The position numbers were made by a program, and so were the translations under genes. Below are positions 23,285-29,682 of a DNA stretch of 64,000 nucleotides, piece after piece. Within the stretch, counting starts at the first letter, position 1; each line of letters starts with the position of its first letter. This DNA comes from Bacilli bacterium (GTDB taxonomy: Bacteria; Bacillota_I; Bacilli_A; RF39; UBA660), in assembly GCA_017405445.1 (NCBI GenBank), contig JAFRAK010000011.1, positions 1 through 64,000 on the forward strand, in the 5' to 3' direction. The notes under the pieces were generated by a model that was given only the letters and a program-made list of their open reading frames with translations, was not told the DNA's origin and made no database searches.

Positions 23285-24230
23285 AATTTGGGAACAAGGT
23301 AATACTCTAGAAGATATGTGGAAACATATTGCTAGATGTACTAGAGTTTGTTATCAAAGTACTCCTAAAGAAAATGGTGAAACTGATGAAGAATTTGTTA
23401 AAAGAGTAATTCTTAGACCAGATTCTTCTACAGGGGAGCTTAATTTTGATAAGATACATGGTGCTATGCTTGAACATGGTACTGTTTATCTTTATGAATA
23501 TACTGAATATCATTCAAGTAGACTTAGTAAATATAAATATAACAAATATTCTAGATGTGTTGAAAAATATTCTCACAAAGAAGTTTGTCAAAGTGATAAA
23601 GATTATATGTATAACTATTATATAACAACTAATCTTCGTGTTATTTATGAAAATGGTTGGCTTGATGACTTAAAGTATATTTGTACTCCAACTAAACATC
23701 ATGCTAAAAGAGTTACTGTATCTTTTACTACTAATATAGGAGTATCTCGTGAATTTAATCGTCATAGAGTTAATTCTATAGCAGAAGAAAGTACTAGATA
23801 TTGTAATTATTCTCTTGATAAGTTTAATCACAATATTATATGTGTCAAACCTTCTTGGATAACAGAAGAAGATATGAACGAAATAAATAATGAAGACTCT
23901 CTTATTAGATTAGATGCTCTAATTAAAGAATACGGTACTGAATTTGAACATGGTTGGTCTGATATAGATTATTATTTATTTGCTTTAGAAACTTGTAATT
24001 ATTGTTACAATAATCTTATACTTAAAGGTTGGAAACCTCAACAAGCTAGAGAAGTTCTTCCTCTTGCAACTAAAAGTCAACTAATTCATACTGCTTTTAT
24101 AGATGATTGGAAACATTTCTTCGCTCTTAGAGCTGATGGTGTTTCAGGTCCTCCTCATCCTAATGCTAAATTTATTGCTGAGCCTCTTAAAGAAGAATTT
24201 ATTAAACGTGGTTATATAGAAAAATTATGA
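23259..24230 (+). CDS. thyX: flavin-dependent thymidylate synthase ThyX
   Basis: A 323-residue ThyX that makes dTMP from dUMP using FAD and methylene-tetrahydrofolate. The signature RHRVNSIAEESTR (RHRx7S) starts near residue 168. C-terminal LPLATKSQLIHTAFIDDWKH and FFALRADG...PHPNAK are typical. It is longer than bacterial ThyX (about 220-250), with insertions in the N-terminal half (KYKYNKYSRCVEKYSHKEVC). A GC-rich repeat at 23423 is translated as DSSTGEL inside it. With dUTPase downstream it keeps uracil out of phage DNA. Confidence 0.93.
   Translation: MELILPKAEIWEQGNTLEDMWKHIARCTRVCYQSTPKENGETDEEFVKRVILRPDSSTGELNFDKIHGAMLEHGTVYLYEYTEYHSSRLSKYKYNKYSRCVEKYSHKEVCQSDKDYMYNYYITTNLRVIYENGWLDDLKYICTPTKHHAKRVTVSFTTNIGVSREFNRHRVNSIAEESTRYCNYSLDKFNHNIICVKPSWITEEDMNEINNEDSLIRLDALIKEYGTEFEHGWSDIDYYLFALETCNYCYNNLILKGWKPQQAREVLPLATKSQLIHTAFIDDWKHFFALRADGVSGPPHPNAKFIAEPLKEEFIKRGYIEKL
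23423..23442 (-). repeat. dispersed GC-rich repeat, copy inside thyX
   Basis: TTCTTCTACAGGGGAGCTTA, with one G to A change in the G run. It is translated as SSTGEL. Confidence 0.8.
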
Positions 24231-24469
24231 TTGTATTAGCTGCATTAGTATTAGGTATATTCATTCTTTCTTCTACGGGGGTGCTAGTATATACTCTCCG
24301 TACTATGGATAAATCAGACGCTGCTCGTCATGCAGCTAAGTGTTGTCTTATTGATTTAGTTAACAAACTTAATGAGACATTTCCTGGCTCTAAACTTGTT
24401 ATTCAAGATTTAGGAGATTCTGTTAAAGTTATTGGTGAAATTAAATATTATAAACTTTCTAAAAATTAA
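24227..24469 (+). CDS. small membrane protein, tandem paralogue 1
   Basis: An 80-residue protein overlapping thyX by 4 nt. Residues 2-23 form a transmembrane helix (IVLAALVLGIFILSSTGVLV) with the translated GC-rich repeat (SSTGV) inside it. After a charged hinge, LIDLVNKLNETFPGSKL resembles the corresponding IIDFCNKFNDTYSNTEV of the next gene, so the two are probably paralogues from tandem duplication. Function unknown. Confidence 0.65.
   Translation: MIVLAALVLGIFILSSTGVLVYTLRTMDKSDAARHAAKCCLIDLVNKLNETFPGSKLVIQDLGDSVKVIGEIKYYKLSKN
24266..24286 (-). repeat. dispersed GC-rich repeat, copy inside a membrane-protein gene
   Basis: CTTTCTTCTACGGGGGTGCT, read as LSSTGVL within a transmembrane segment. 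One A to T difference from the core. Confidence 0.8.
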
Positions 24470-24473
24470 AATT

Positions 24474-24740
24474 ATGATTAGTATTGCAATTATCACATTA
24501 GGAATTTGTGCAGTAGTTTGCACAATGATTGTTTGTATTACAAAGTATTCTATTGATAGAGATTTAAGAGCTGCTATTAATAGGTCTATCGAGTATAAAA
24601 ATTGTATAATTGATTTCTGTAATAAATTTAATGATACTTATTCTAATACAGAAGTATATTTATTTTATGATTGTAACAATATTCCTAGTATAGAAGTAGA
24701 AGATGTTGAAAATTTAAATGACATAAATTATGGAGAATAA
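24474..24740 (+). CDS. small membrane protein, tandem paralogue 2
   Basis: An 88-residue protein from ATG 24474 (MISIAIITLGICAVVC). One N-terminal transmembrane helix is followed by DRDLRAAINRSIEYKNCIID, FCNKFNDTYSNTEVY and an acidic tail. The layout and the NKxNxT motif match the gene just upstream. An earlier in-frame ATG (24432) would overlap that gene and add a hydrophobic stretch, so I chose 24474. Confidence 0.65.
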   Translation: MISIAIITLGICAVVCTMIVCITKYSIDRDLRAAINRSIEYKNCIIDFCNKFNDTYSNTEVYLFYDCNNIPSIEVEDVENLNDINYGE

Positions 24741-24882
24741 ATTTAATGTTTATCGTTTTAGTGCTACAGGACAAGAGCCTAAAATAATTGTTGCTTCTGA
24801 TGTTGCTACTGCTGCTAAGTATGTAGATTTTGAATGGGAAAATATCAAATGTGTTTATAAAGACGTAACTATTGCTAATTAA
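24730..24882 (+). CDS. small hypothetical protein
   Basis: A 50-residue protein overlapping its neighbours by 11 nt and 1 nt. NVYRFSATGQEPKIIVASDV followed by ATAAKYVDFEWENIKCV fits a small two-strand, one-helix fold that senses or mimics a ligand-binding domain. No family recognised. Confidence 0.6.
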   Translation: MENKFNVYRFSATGQEPKIIVASDVATAAKYVDFEWENIKCVYKDVTIAN

Positions 24883-25088
24883 TGGTAACAAGTTTATATA
24901 CTGCTGATGTTAAGCTAAATAAAACTGATAAAGATTATCATAAATATCTTATGGTTTACAATCATACTGAAGGTATTTTATTAATTAATAGAGGTTTATT
25001 TAGTATTTCTTTTGATAATGAAGATGCTTTAGCATCAAGTGGTGCTGAAATTATTAATAAAAGACACATAGGAGATATTAATTTATGA
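24882..25088 (+). CDS. small hypothetical protein
   Basis: A 68-residue soluble protein (TADVKLNKTDKDYHKYLMVY...) coupled to its neighbours by a 1-nt overlap before and a 4-nt overlap after. Likely beta-rich. No family recognised. Confidence 0.55.
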   Translation: MVTSLYTADVKLNKTDKDYHKYLMVYNHTEGILLINRGLFSISFDNEDALASSGAEIINKRHIGDINL

Positions 25089-25783
25089 ATATTTTCCAAA
25101 TTAGTCAAGAAATTCTTGATATATTTCAAGAACTTGAAGAAAATGGTGGAGAATTAACTGAAGAACTTGAGGCTCAGCTTGCTATTACGCAGGCTGACTT
25201 CAAGTCAAAGGTTAAATCTTATATTGATGTTATCAAATATAATGAGTCTAATATAGGTTTGATAGACCAAGAAATAGCTCGTCTTAAAGAATTAAAAGAT
25301 TCTAAAAATAAATCTATTGCTCGTCTTGAAAAAGTAATTATTTGGGCTGTAGAAACGTTTGGTGAAACTAATAAATCTGGCGGAAAATTTGTTGATTATG
25401 GAACAGGTAAGATTACTGTTCGTAATACACAAAAAGTAGAAGTTGATGAAGATTTCGCTTCTGCTAGAGTAAATTATTTCATGGAAGGTATAAGAGAATT
25501 AGCATTTACTAAAGAAATATATTACAATGAACTTAAAGATATAATTCCTAAATCTAAAGACATTGATGGATTATCAGTTAATGTATCTGTTGATGTTCCT
25601 TTAACTGATATTTATAATGAAAGTGGATATAATATATTAAAAACTTTATATCAATATAACAAAGCATTTAAAGCTAAAGCTGCTGTTAGTAAAACTATGC
25701 TTAAAGATGCTTTGAAAGAAAATCCTGATGCTTATCCTAAACTTGCACATATTATAACAAATAAAACACTAACGATAAAATGA
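25085..25783 (+). CDS. Gp157-family phage protein
   Basis: A 232-residue protein of the Siphovirus Gp157 family. The opening FQELEENGGELTEELEAQL, the long coiled coil FKSKVKSYIDVIKYNESNIG...DQEIARLKELKDSK and the short beta hairpin GKITVRNTQKVEVDE are characteristic. In Streptococcus phages members are linked to phage resistance or recombination functions, but the molecular role is unclear. It is longer than most members, with an extra C-terminal helical part from about residue 150. Coupled to DUF932 downstream. Confidence 0.82.
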   Translation: MNIFQISQEILDIFQELEENGGELTEELEAQLAITQADFKSKVKSYIDVIKYNESNIGLIDQEIARLKELKDSKNKSIARLEKVIIWAVETFGETNKSGGKFVDYGTGKITVRNTQKVEVDEDFASARVNYFMEGIRELAFTKEIYYNELKDIIPKSKDIDGLSVNVSVDVPLTDIYNESGYNILKTLYQYNKAFKAKAAVSKTMLKDALKENPDAYPKLAHIITNKTLTIK

Positions 25784-25965
25784 TTTTAAATGACCTTGAA
25801 AAATTAGTAAAAGAAGCTAAAGAGCATTGTGTTCCTGGAAATACTAAAGTAAATGTTTATAAAACAGACCCTTATTCTATTAAAAGACCAGATAAATTAA
25901 CTGGTATTTTATATGATGTTGATTATGATAATAACGGATTGAATTTATATTACGAAGAATTATGA
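25780..25965 (+). CDS. small hypothetical protein between Gp157 and DUF932 genes
   Basis: A 61-residue protein overlapping both neighbours by 4 nt (ATGA). It starts with an amphipathic helix (ILNDLEKLVKEAKEHC) followed by short strands. It may act with one of the two flanking proteins. No family recognised. Confidence 0.6.
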   Translation: MILNDLEKLVKEAKEHCVPGNTKVNVYKTDPYSIKRPDKLTGILYDVDYDNNGLNLYYEEL

Positions 25966-27029
25966 GTACATACGTAGCTAATGGTCTTCCTTGGGGTAGT
26001 AAAGTTGGACGTGATGTTCAACATTGTACCACTTCTAGAGAAGTACTAGAAGAAGCCAAATTAGATTGGAATGTAGAAAAATGTGAACTTGTTGCTCGCA
26101 TGCCGTTTAGAATAGGAGCTGATAATGATATTAAATCAGGTTCTGGAGACTTTGTTTATGATGGAGAAATTTATCGTGAATGTCCTAACGGTTATGCTAC
26201 TTATCGTACCGATAAAAATATTCCTCTTGGAATAGTCAAATCTAAATACGAAGTTGTTCAAAATATTGATGCTTTTAATTTTATAGACAATGCTATCGGA
26301 GAAGGAAAAGCTGAATTTCAATATGCTGGATGTTTTGGTTTTGGACATAAAGTCTTTATAACTGCTAAACTTCCTGTTACTACTAAAGTTGGTGGTGAAC
26401 CAATTGATAATTATCTTGTATTTAGTACTTCACATGATGGAAGTGGAAGTATTGATATTCTTTTTACTCCTGTAAGAGTCTTTTGTCTTAATATGCTTAA
26501 TGCTGGTATTGAAGAAGCCAGTGCTCATATAAGAATTAGACATACAAAATCTGCACAAGATAAACTTGACTTTGGAGCAGAAATGCTTAAAATTGCATTA
26601 CAGTATGCAGATAATGCTAAAGACTTTTATGATAGTCTTTTGACTATAAACATGAATGATAATCAAGTAAGAGATTATATTTCTAGACTTGTATTATCTC
26701 CTTCGGAGTATGCTACTGTTATTTCTGAAACTAAAGATTATACTTTGAAAAGATTATTTGAAAAAGATTATCTTACTATGGAAAGAACAGGAATTAGTAC
26801 AAGAAAAACCAATATTATGAATACTATGTTTGATTATTATCAAACTGGTGTTGCACAAGAACATATAATTGGAACTGCTTGGGGTGCATATAATGCTATA
26901 ACAGGATATTATTGTAATGTTAAAGACCAGGTTGGTGAAAAGAGAATGAATAATCTTGTGTTTGGTGGTGATAGGCTTGCTATGAGTAAAGCTTTAAAAG
27001 AAGTTGTTACTTTTAGAGAGGCTGCATAA
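25962..27029 (+). CDS. DUF932 / phage-plasmid-like protein
   Basis: A 355-residue member of DUF932, a family common in phages and plasmids near recombination genes. YRTDKNIPLGIVKSKYEVVQ (near residues 80-100), FGHKVFITAKLP and TSHDGSGSIDILFTPVRVFC, then LNMLNAG are family hallmarks. The C-terminal half is helical and ends with TAWGAYNAITGYYCNVKD, also typical. Function is unknown but is linked by context to single-strand annealing and Gp157. Confidence 0.85.
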   Translation: MSTYVANGLPWGSKVGRDVQHCTTSREVLEEAKLDWNVEKCELVARMPFRIGADNDIKSGSGDFVYDGEIYRECPNGYATYRTDKNIPLGIVKSKYEVVQNIDAFNFIDNAIGEGKAEFQYAGCFGFGHKVFITAKLPVTTKVGGEPIDNYLVFSTSHDGSGSIDILFTPVRVFCLNMLNAGIEEASAHIRIRHTKSAQDKLDFGAEMLKIALQYADNAKDFYDSLLTINMNDNQVRDYISRLVLSPSEYATVISETKDYTLKRLFEKDYLTMERTGISTRKTNIMNTMFDYYQTGVAQEHIIGTAWGAYNAITGYYCNVKDQVGEKRMNNLVFGGDRLAMSKALKEVVTFREAA

Positions 27030-27033
27030 TCTA

Positions 27034-27087
27034 CATTCTTCTATGGGGGAGCTAGTTAGGCTAATTAGCTCCCCCGTAGAAGAAATG
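27034..27087. repeat. head-to-head pair of GC-rich repeats forming a hairpin
   Basis: Two copies in opposite orientation, 27034-27054 (ATTCTTCTATGGGGGAGCTA) and 27066-27087 (GCTCCCCCGTAGAAGAAATG), separated by 11 nt. Together they form an almost perfect stem of about 20 bp with one G-T pair and one bulge. It follows the DUF932 stop by 4 nt and could serve as a terminator in both directions, although the flank has no long U run. Confidence 0.8.
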
Positions 27088-27152
27088 TATGTGGTATTAC
27101 TAATGTTGTTAAAGACAGTTATAAAATAATTATGTTAAAAATGTTAATTTTA

Positions 27153-27183
27153 TTGATAGTATAAAAGATAATGTATATCTTTG
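27153..27183 (+). promoter_or_regulatory. host-type promoter
   Basis: TTG (27153-27155), 20 bp, TATCTTTG (27176-27183), then TAAATATAAG. It lies in the 310-nt gap before the gene at 27341, upstream of the operator array, so a transcript from it would cross the second promoter. No small gene starts between 27184 and 27340. Confidence 0.65.
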
Positions 27184-27260
27184 TAAATATAAGAGGTCTA
27201 TAATATAATATATTATTACTATTCTAACTACTTAATTTTCAACAAGTTAGAACCTAATTT

Positions 27261-27310
27261 GTTAGTCAACCGACTAACTTTTTAGGCAAAAATTTGGTCA
27301 ACTGACTAAC
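27261..27310 (+). promoter_or_regulatory. operator-like dyads over the 27.3 kb promoter
   Basis: GTTAGTC-AACC-GACTAAC (27261-27278) is a perfect 7-bp dyad. A second copy, GGTCAACTGACTAAC (27296-27310), keeps the right half GACTAAC and falls inside the -33 to -7 spacer. Both are followed by CTTTT. Further GTTAG/CTAAC words occur at 27211-27255. Promoter overlap suggests repression by a dimer, perhaps the product of the gene at 27341. Confidence 0.6.
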
Positions 27311-27323
27311 TTTTGTATATTTG
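27293..27323 (+). promoter_or_regulatory. consensus host-type promoter under the operator
   Basis: TTTG (27293-27296), 19 bp, TATATTTG (27316-27323), then CATAAA. This is an exact match to the Bacteroides TTTG/TAnnTTTG consensus. The gene at 27341 would have a leader of about 12 nt. Confidence 0.8.
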
Positions 27324-27340
27324 CATAAAAATTACTTATT

Positions 27341-27805
27341 ATGCTTATAGTTAATAATATTATTATAAATAAAGATTATCTTAAAAATTCTTTTGCTGAT
27401 TGTTTTAAGAAACGAACTATCACTGATGAAGATATTGATTCTAATCAATATAGAAAAGAAATAAGATACATGACAGACAAAGCTATTATAGATAACAATT
27501 TAATACTTTTTCTTCATTCTGAAAAGAAATATGTTGTACTATTAGTAGATTACATTGTTAGAAATCTTGTTTGGGGACACAATTATATATCTTTAGTTCC
27601 TGATAATATAATAAAAGATGCACATGGAAGTTTATCAAAAGGGGACGTTAGTAAAGCCATAAAAAGATGTATAGAACTTAACATTATTATTAGAACTAAA
27701 GATGACCTAGAAGAATATAAAAATATTAATAAGTATATTTATACTGTTAATCATAATTATATTTTTAAAGGAAATACTAAAAATTATTTAAAAGACACAA
27801 TGTGA
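27341..27805 (+). CDS. winged-helix-like DNA-binding protein, putative regulator
   Basis: A 154-residue protein. Residues 60-115 (VLLVDYIVRNLVWGHNYISL... DVSKAIKRCIELNIIIRTKD) fit a winged helix: two helices, a recognition helix, then a wing ending NKYIYTVNHNYIFKGN. Similar folds occur in plasmid replication initiators and in repressors. The gene has its own promoter with operator dyads, which would fit autoregulation. It heads an operon with dut. Function as repressor or initiator is inferred. Confidence 0.5.
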   Translation: MLIVNNIIINKDYLKNSFADCFKKRTITDEDIDSNQYRKEIRYMTDKAIIDNNLILFLHSEKKYVVLLVDYIVRNLVWGHNYISLVPDNIIKDAHGSLSKGDVSKAIKRCIELNIIIRTKDDLEEYKNINKYIYTVNHNYIFKGNTKNYLKDTM

Positions 27806-27808
27806 GTT

Positions 27809-28240
27809 ATGTTAGAAGTTAAATTTAAGAAACTTGTTCCAGAAGCAGTAATTCCTGCTTATGCTAAACCAGGTGATGCTGGGCTTGACCTTCGTGCTAC
27901 AAGTAAACATTGGAGTGATGATTTTCAATGTTGGATTTATGGTACTGGTCTTGCAGTTGAAATTCCAGAAGGTTATGTAGGTCTTATTTTTCCTCGTAGT
28001 TCTGTACGTAAATATTGTCTTGCTCTTACTAACTCTGTTGGTGTAATAGATTCAAGTTATAGAGGAGAAATTATGTGTACCTTTAGACCTCAAAGTAAAG
28101 GTACTACAGAAGTATATAATGTTGGTGATAGAGTTTGCCAACTTATTATTGTGCCTTATCCTGCTATTGCTCCTATTGAAGTTAAAGAACTTTCTGAAAC
28201 TGAAAGAGGTGTTAACGGCCATGGAAGTACAGGAGTTTAG
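27809..28240 (+). CDS. dut: dUTPase
   Basis: A 143-residue trimeric-type dUTP pyrophosphatase that makes dUMP for ThyX and limits uracil in DNA. All five motifs are visible: I AGLDL (24-28), II PRSSV, III GVIDSSYRGEI, IV GDRVCQLII and V RGVNGHGSTG, with His replacing the usual Phe in GFGSTG. The length is typical. It starts 3 nt after the putative regulator gene. Confidence 0.92.
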   Translation: MLEVKFKKLVPEAVIPAYAKPGDAGLDLRATSKHWSDDFQCWIYGTGLAVEIPEGYVGLIFPRSSVRKYCLALTNSVGVIDSSYRGEIMCTFRPQSKGTTEVYNVGDRVCQLIIVPYPAIAPIEVKELSETERGVNGHGSTGV

Positions 28241-28271
28241 TATATTATTAATTTCAAAATAAATAAACAAA

Positions 28272-28547
28272 ATGGGTATTAAAAACCTTATTAAAGTAAA
28301 TAAACTTGCTTGTGATAATATTGCAAGTTTAGAAAATGCAATTCGTTCTGCACAAATTCAGAATGACAAAGATAAAGCTAACTTTGGTAATCTTTGTGTT
28401 GCACTTCGTGGTTTCCGTATGGTAGCTGATGCTACAGAAGCCCTTCTTATTAACGAAAATGTTCTTAAAAGTGATGATGGTAATTTCTATCAAAAAGTAG
28501 ATGAAACTGTAGAAGAACATGAACAAAGTGGTTCTAATAACAACTAA
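28272..28547 (+). CDS. small helical hypothetical protein
   Basis: A 91-residue, mostly helical protein (NKLACDNIASLENAIRSAQI...) ending in an acidic, Gln/Asn-rich tail (ETVEEHEQSGSNNN). It overlaps the thioredoxin-like gene by 29 nt. No family recognised. Confidence 0.6.
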   Translation: MGIKNLIKVNKLACDNIASLENAIRSAQIQNDKDKANFGNLCVALRGFRMVADATEALLINENVLKSDDGNFYQKVDETVEEHEQSGSNNN

Positions 28548-28788
28548 AGGTTGTGAAGCTTGTAAAATAATGAGTAATAATATAGCTAAAGCTATAGATG
28601 TTTCTAAAAAAGATATTTGTATTCAGCAACTAGATATAAACAATCTAGATAGAAAGTATATTAGAACTTTTGGAATTTCAGATTGTCCTACAACTTTAAT
28701 TTTTAAAGATGGACAACTTAAAAGAAAAGAAGTTGGAACTAGACCTTATATTGTAATTGTTAGATGGTTTGATATTGATTTTAAGTAA
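28519..28788 (+). CDS. thioredoxin-like protein
   Basis: An 89-residue thioredoxin-fold protein. VVLITTKGCEACKIM carries the CxxC redox pair after the first strand, and GISDCPTTLIFKDGQ is the cis-Pro loop. It is shorter than classical thioredoxin and closer to glutaredoxin size. It may reduce ribonucleotide reductase or other disulfides during nucleotide synthesis, in line with thyX and dut nearby, but no reductase gene is in the window. The frame continues past the overlap with no start conflict. Confidence 0.8.
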   Translation: MNKVVLITTKGCEACKIMSNNIAKAIDVSKKDICIQQLDINNLDRKYIRTFGISDCPTTLIFKDGQLKRKEVGTRPYIVIVRWFDIDFK

Positions 28789-28823
28789 TGTTTTTTTTAG
28801 CTATTATTTATTTGTTTGGATGT

Positions 28824-28860
28824 GGGTGTCAGTAATACAGCTGACACCCTTAATTATTTT
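28824..28860 (+). terminator. rho-independent terminator
   Basis: GGGTGTCAG (28824-28832) with CTGACACCC (28841-28849), a perfect 9-bp stem, followed by TTAATTATTTT. It ends the dut/thioredoxin transcript. An ORF reading through it from 28757 is discounted for this reason. Confidence 0.85.
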
Positions 28861-28867
28861 AATTATA

Positions 28868-29089
28868 ATGAAAGACGTAATAATAGGTGTATTAGTATTA
28901 GCTGTAATAATATTCTGTTGGATATTAGTATTACAAAATAAAGATACTAGTAACACTAGCTCCCCCGTAGAAGAAATGTATCATAGAGAACTAGTTACTA
29001 TTCTTGATTCTATTCTTGATTCTCGTTTTGCTTGTGGTGTATATGCTGATGATAGTATTGATTATGTTTCGTCAGTAGATTCTTATTGA
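28868..29089 (+). CDS. small membrane protein carrying a translated repeat
   Basis: A 73-residue protein from ATG 28868. Residues 2-20 (KDVIIGVLVLAVIIFCWILVL) form a transmembrane helix, followed by the GC-rich repeat translated as SSPVEEM and an acidic tail (DSIDYVSSVDSY). The start is placed just after the terminator. No family recognised. Confidence 0.6.
   Translation: MKDVIIGVLVLAVIIFCWILVLQNKDTSNTSSPVEEMYHRELVTILDSILDSRFACGVYADDSIDYVSSVDSY
28957..28978 (+). repeat. dispersed GC-rich repeat, full-length copy inside a gene
   Basis: AGCTCCCCCGTAGAAGAAAT, an exact core match, read as SSPVEEM. Confidence 0.9.
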
Positions 29090-29232
29090 TTTTATAGCTT
29101 TATTTTATTATTAAACGCTCGATTTGCTGTCTTAAATGGTTTGCAATATAAGTAAATGTGAGTTATGAATAACTAATAAGGTTATTAAATTAAATGTCTC
29201 AAATTAAAACTTTAAATGTATAAAAAGTTATT
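29090..29232. other. short intergenic region
   Basis: 143 nt without a gene. It contains an AT-rich leader and no clear promoter; TTTGCAATATAAG near 29131 only partly resembles a -7 box. Confidence 0.4.
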
Positions 29233-29598
29233 ATGAAGGTTATTGTTAATGAATACATTCCTTTTAAAGGTTTTATTGCCTTTAACTTCTTTGGCATTAT
29301 CTTTGTTAGGTTAGACGAATATCTAAAGTTTGATAAGTTGCATAATAAGCATGCTTATGATGTCATACTTAACCATGAGAAAATACATACTGAACAGATG
29401 AAAGAGCTTCTATATATTTTCTTTTATCTTATTTATTGTGTTGAATACTTGATTAAGTTTATTTGTTGCTTTAACTTTCATAAAGCTTATCATAATGTAA
29501 GTTTTGAAAAAGAAGCATTTGATAATGAATTTAATCTAAAGTATTTAGAGAATAGAAAACGTTATAATTGGATTAAATATTTGTTTCATTGTTTTTAG
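29233..29598 (+). CDS. putative zinc metallopeptidase, membrane-associated
   Basis: A 121-residue protein with LNHEKIHTEQ at residues 47-54 (HExxH, His48, Glu49, His52) and FEKEAFDNE (about 91-99), whose Glu could be the third zinc ligand. Residues 62-80 (YIFFYLIYCVEYLIKFICCF) look like a membrane-inserted segment between the two. This arrangement (HExxH, hydrophobic segment, E) occurs in small Bacteroidota metallopeptidases. It is the last plus-strand gene before the convergent terminator. Target unknown. Confidence 0.6.
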   Translation: MKVIVNEYIPFKGFIAFNFFGIIFVRLDEYLKFDKLHNKHAYDVILNHEKIHTEQMKELLYIFFYLIYCVEYLIKFICCFNFHKAYHNVSFEKEAFDNEFNLKYLENRKRYNWIKYLFHCF

Positions 29599-29615
29599 TT
29601 TTAGGTTTATGTTAA

Positions 29616-29655
29616 GCCCCAAGTTGCTCGTGAGAGTAGCTTGGGGCATTTTTTT
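29616..29655. terminator. convergent terminator between the early and late blocks
   Basis: GCCCCAAG (29616-29623) pairs with CTTGGGGC (29640-29647), with an inner GCTC/GAGT stem around GTGA, followed by ATTTTTTT. It separates the plus-strand genes from the minus-strand block that ends at 29683. The minus side has a weaker A-rich upstream stretch, so it may act in both directions. Confidence 0.88.
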
Positions 29656-29682
29656 AACTATAAAGGGAGCTATAGAAGTAAC

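Noticed and set aside
28757-28867. Longer start for the membrane protein at 28868
   Set aside because: The extension runs through a 9-bp terminator stem and overlaps the thioredoxin-like gene.
29656-29680. AAAGGGAGCTATAGAAG as another copy of the dispersed repeat
   Set aside because: Only GGGAGCTA matches; too little to count.
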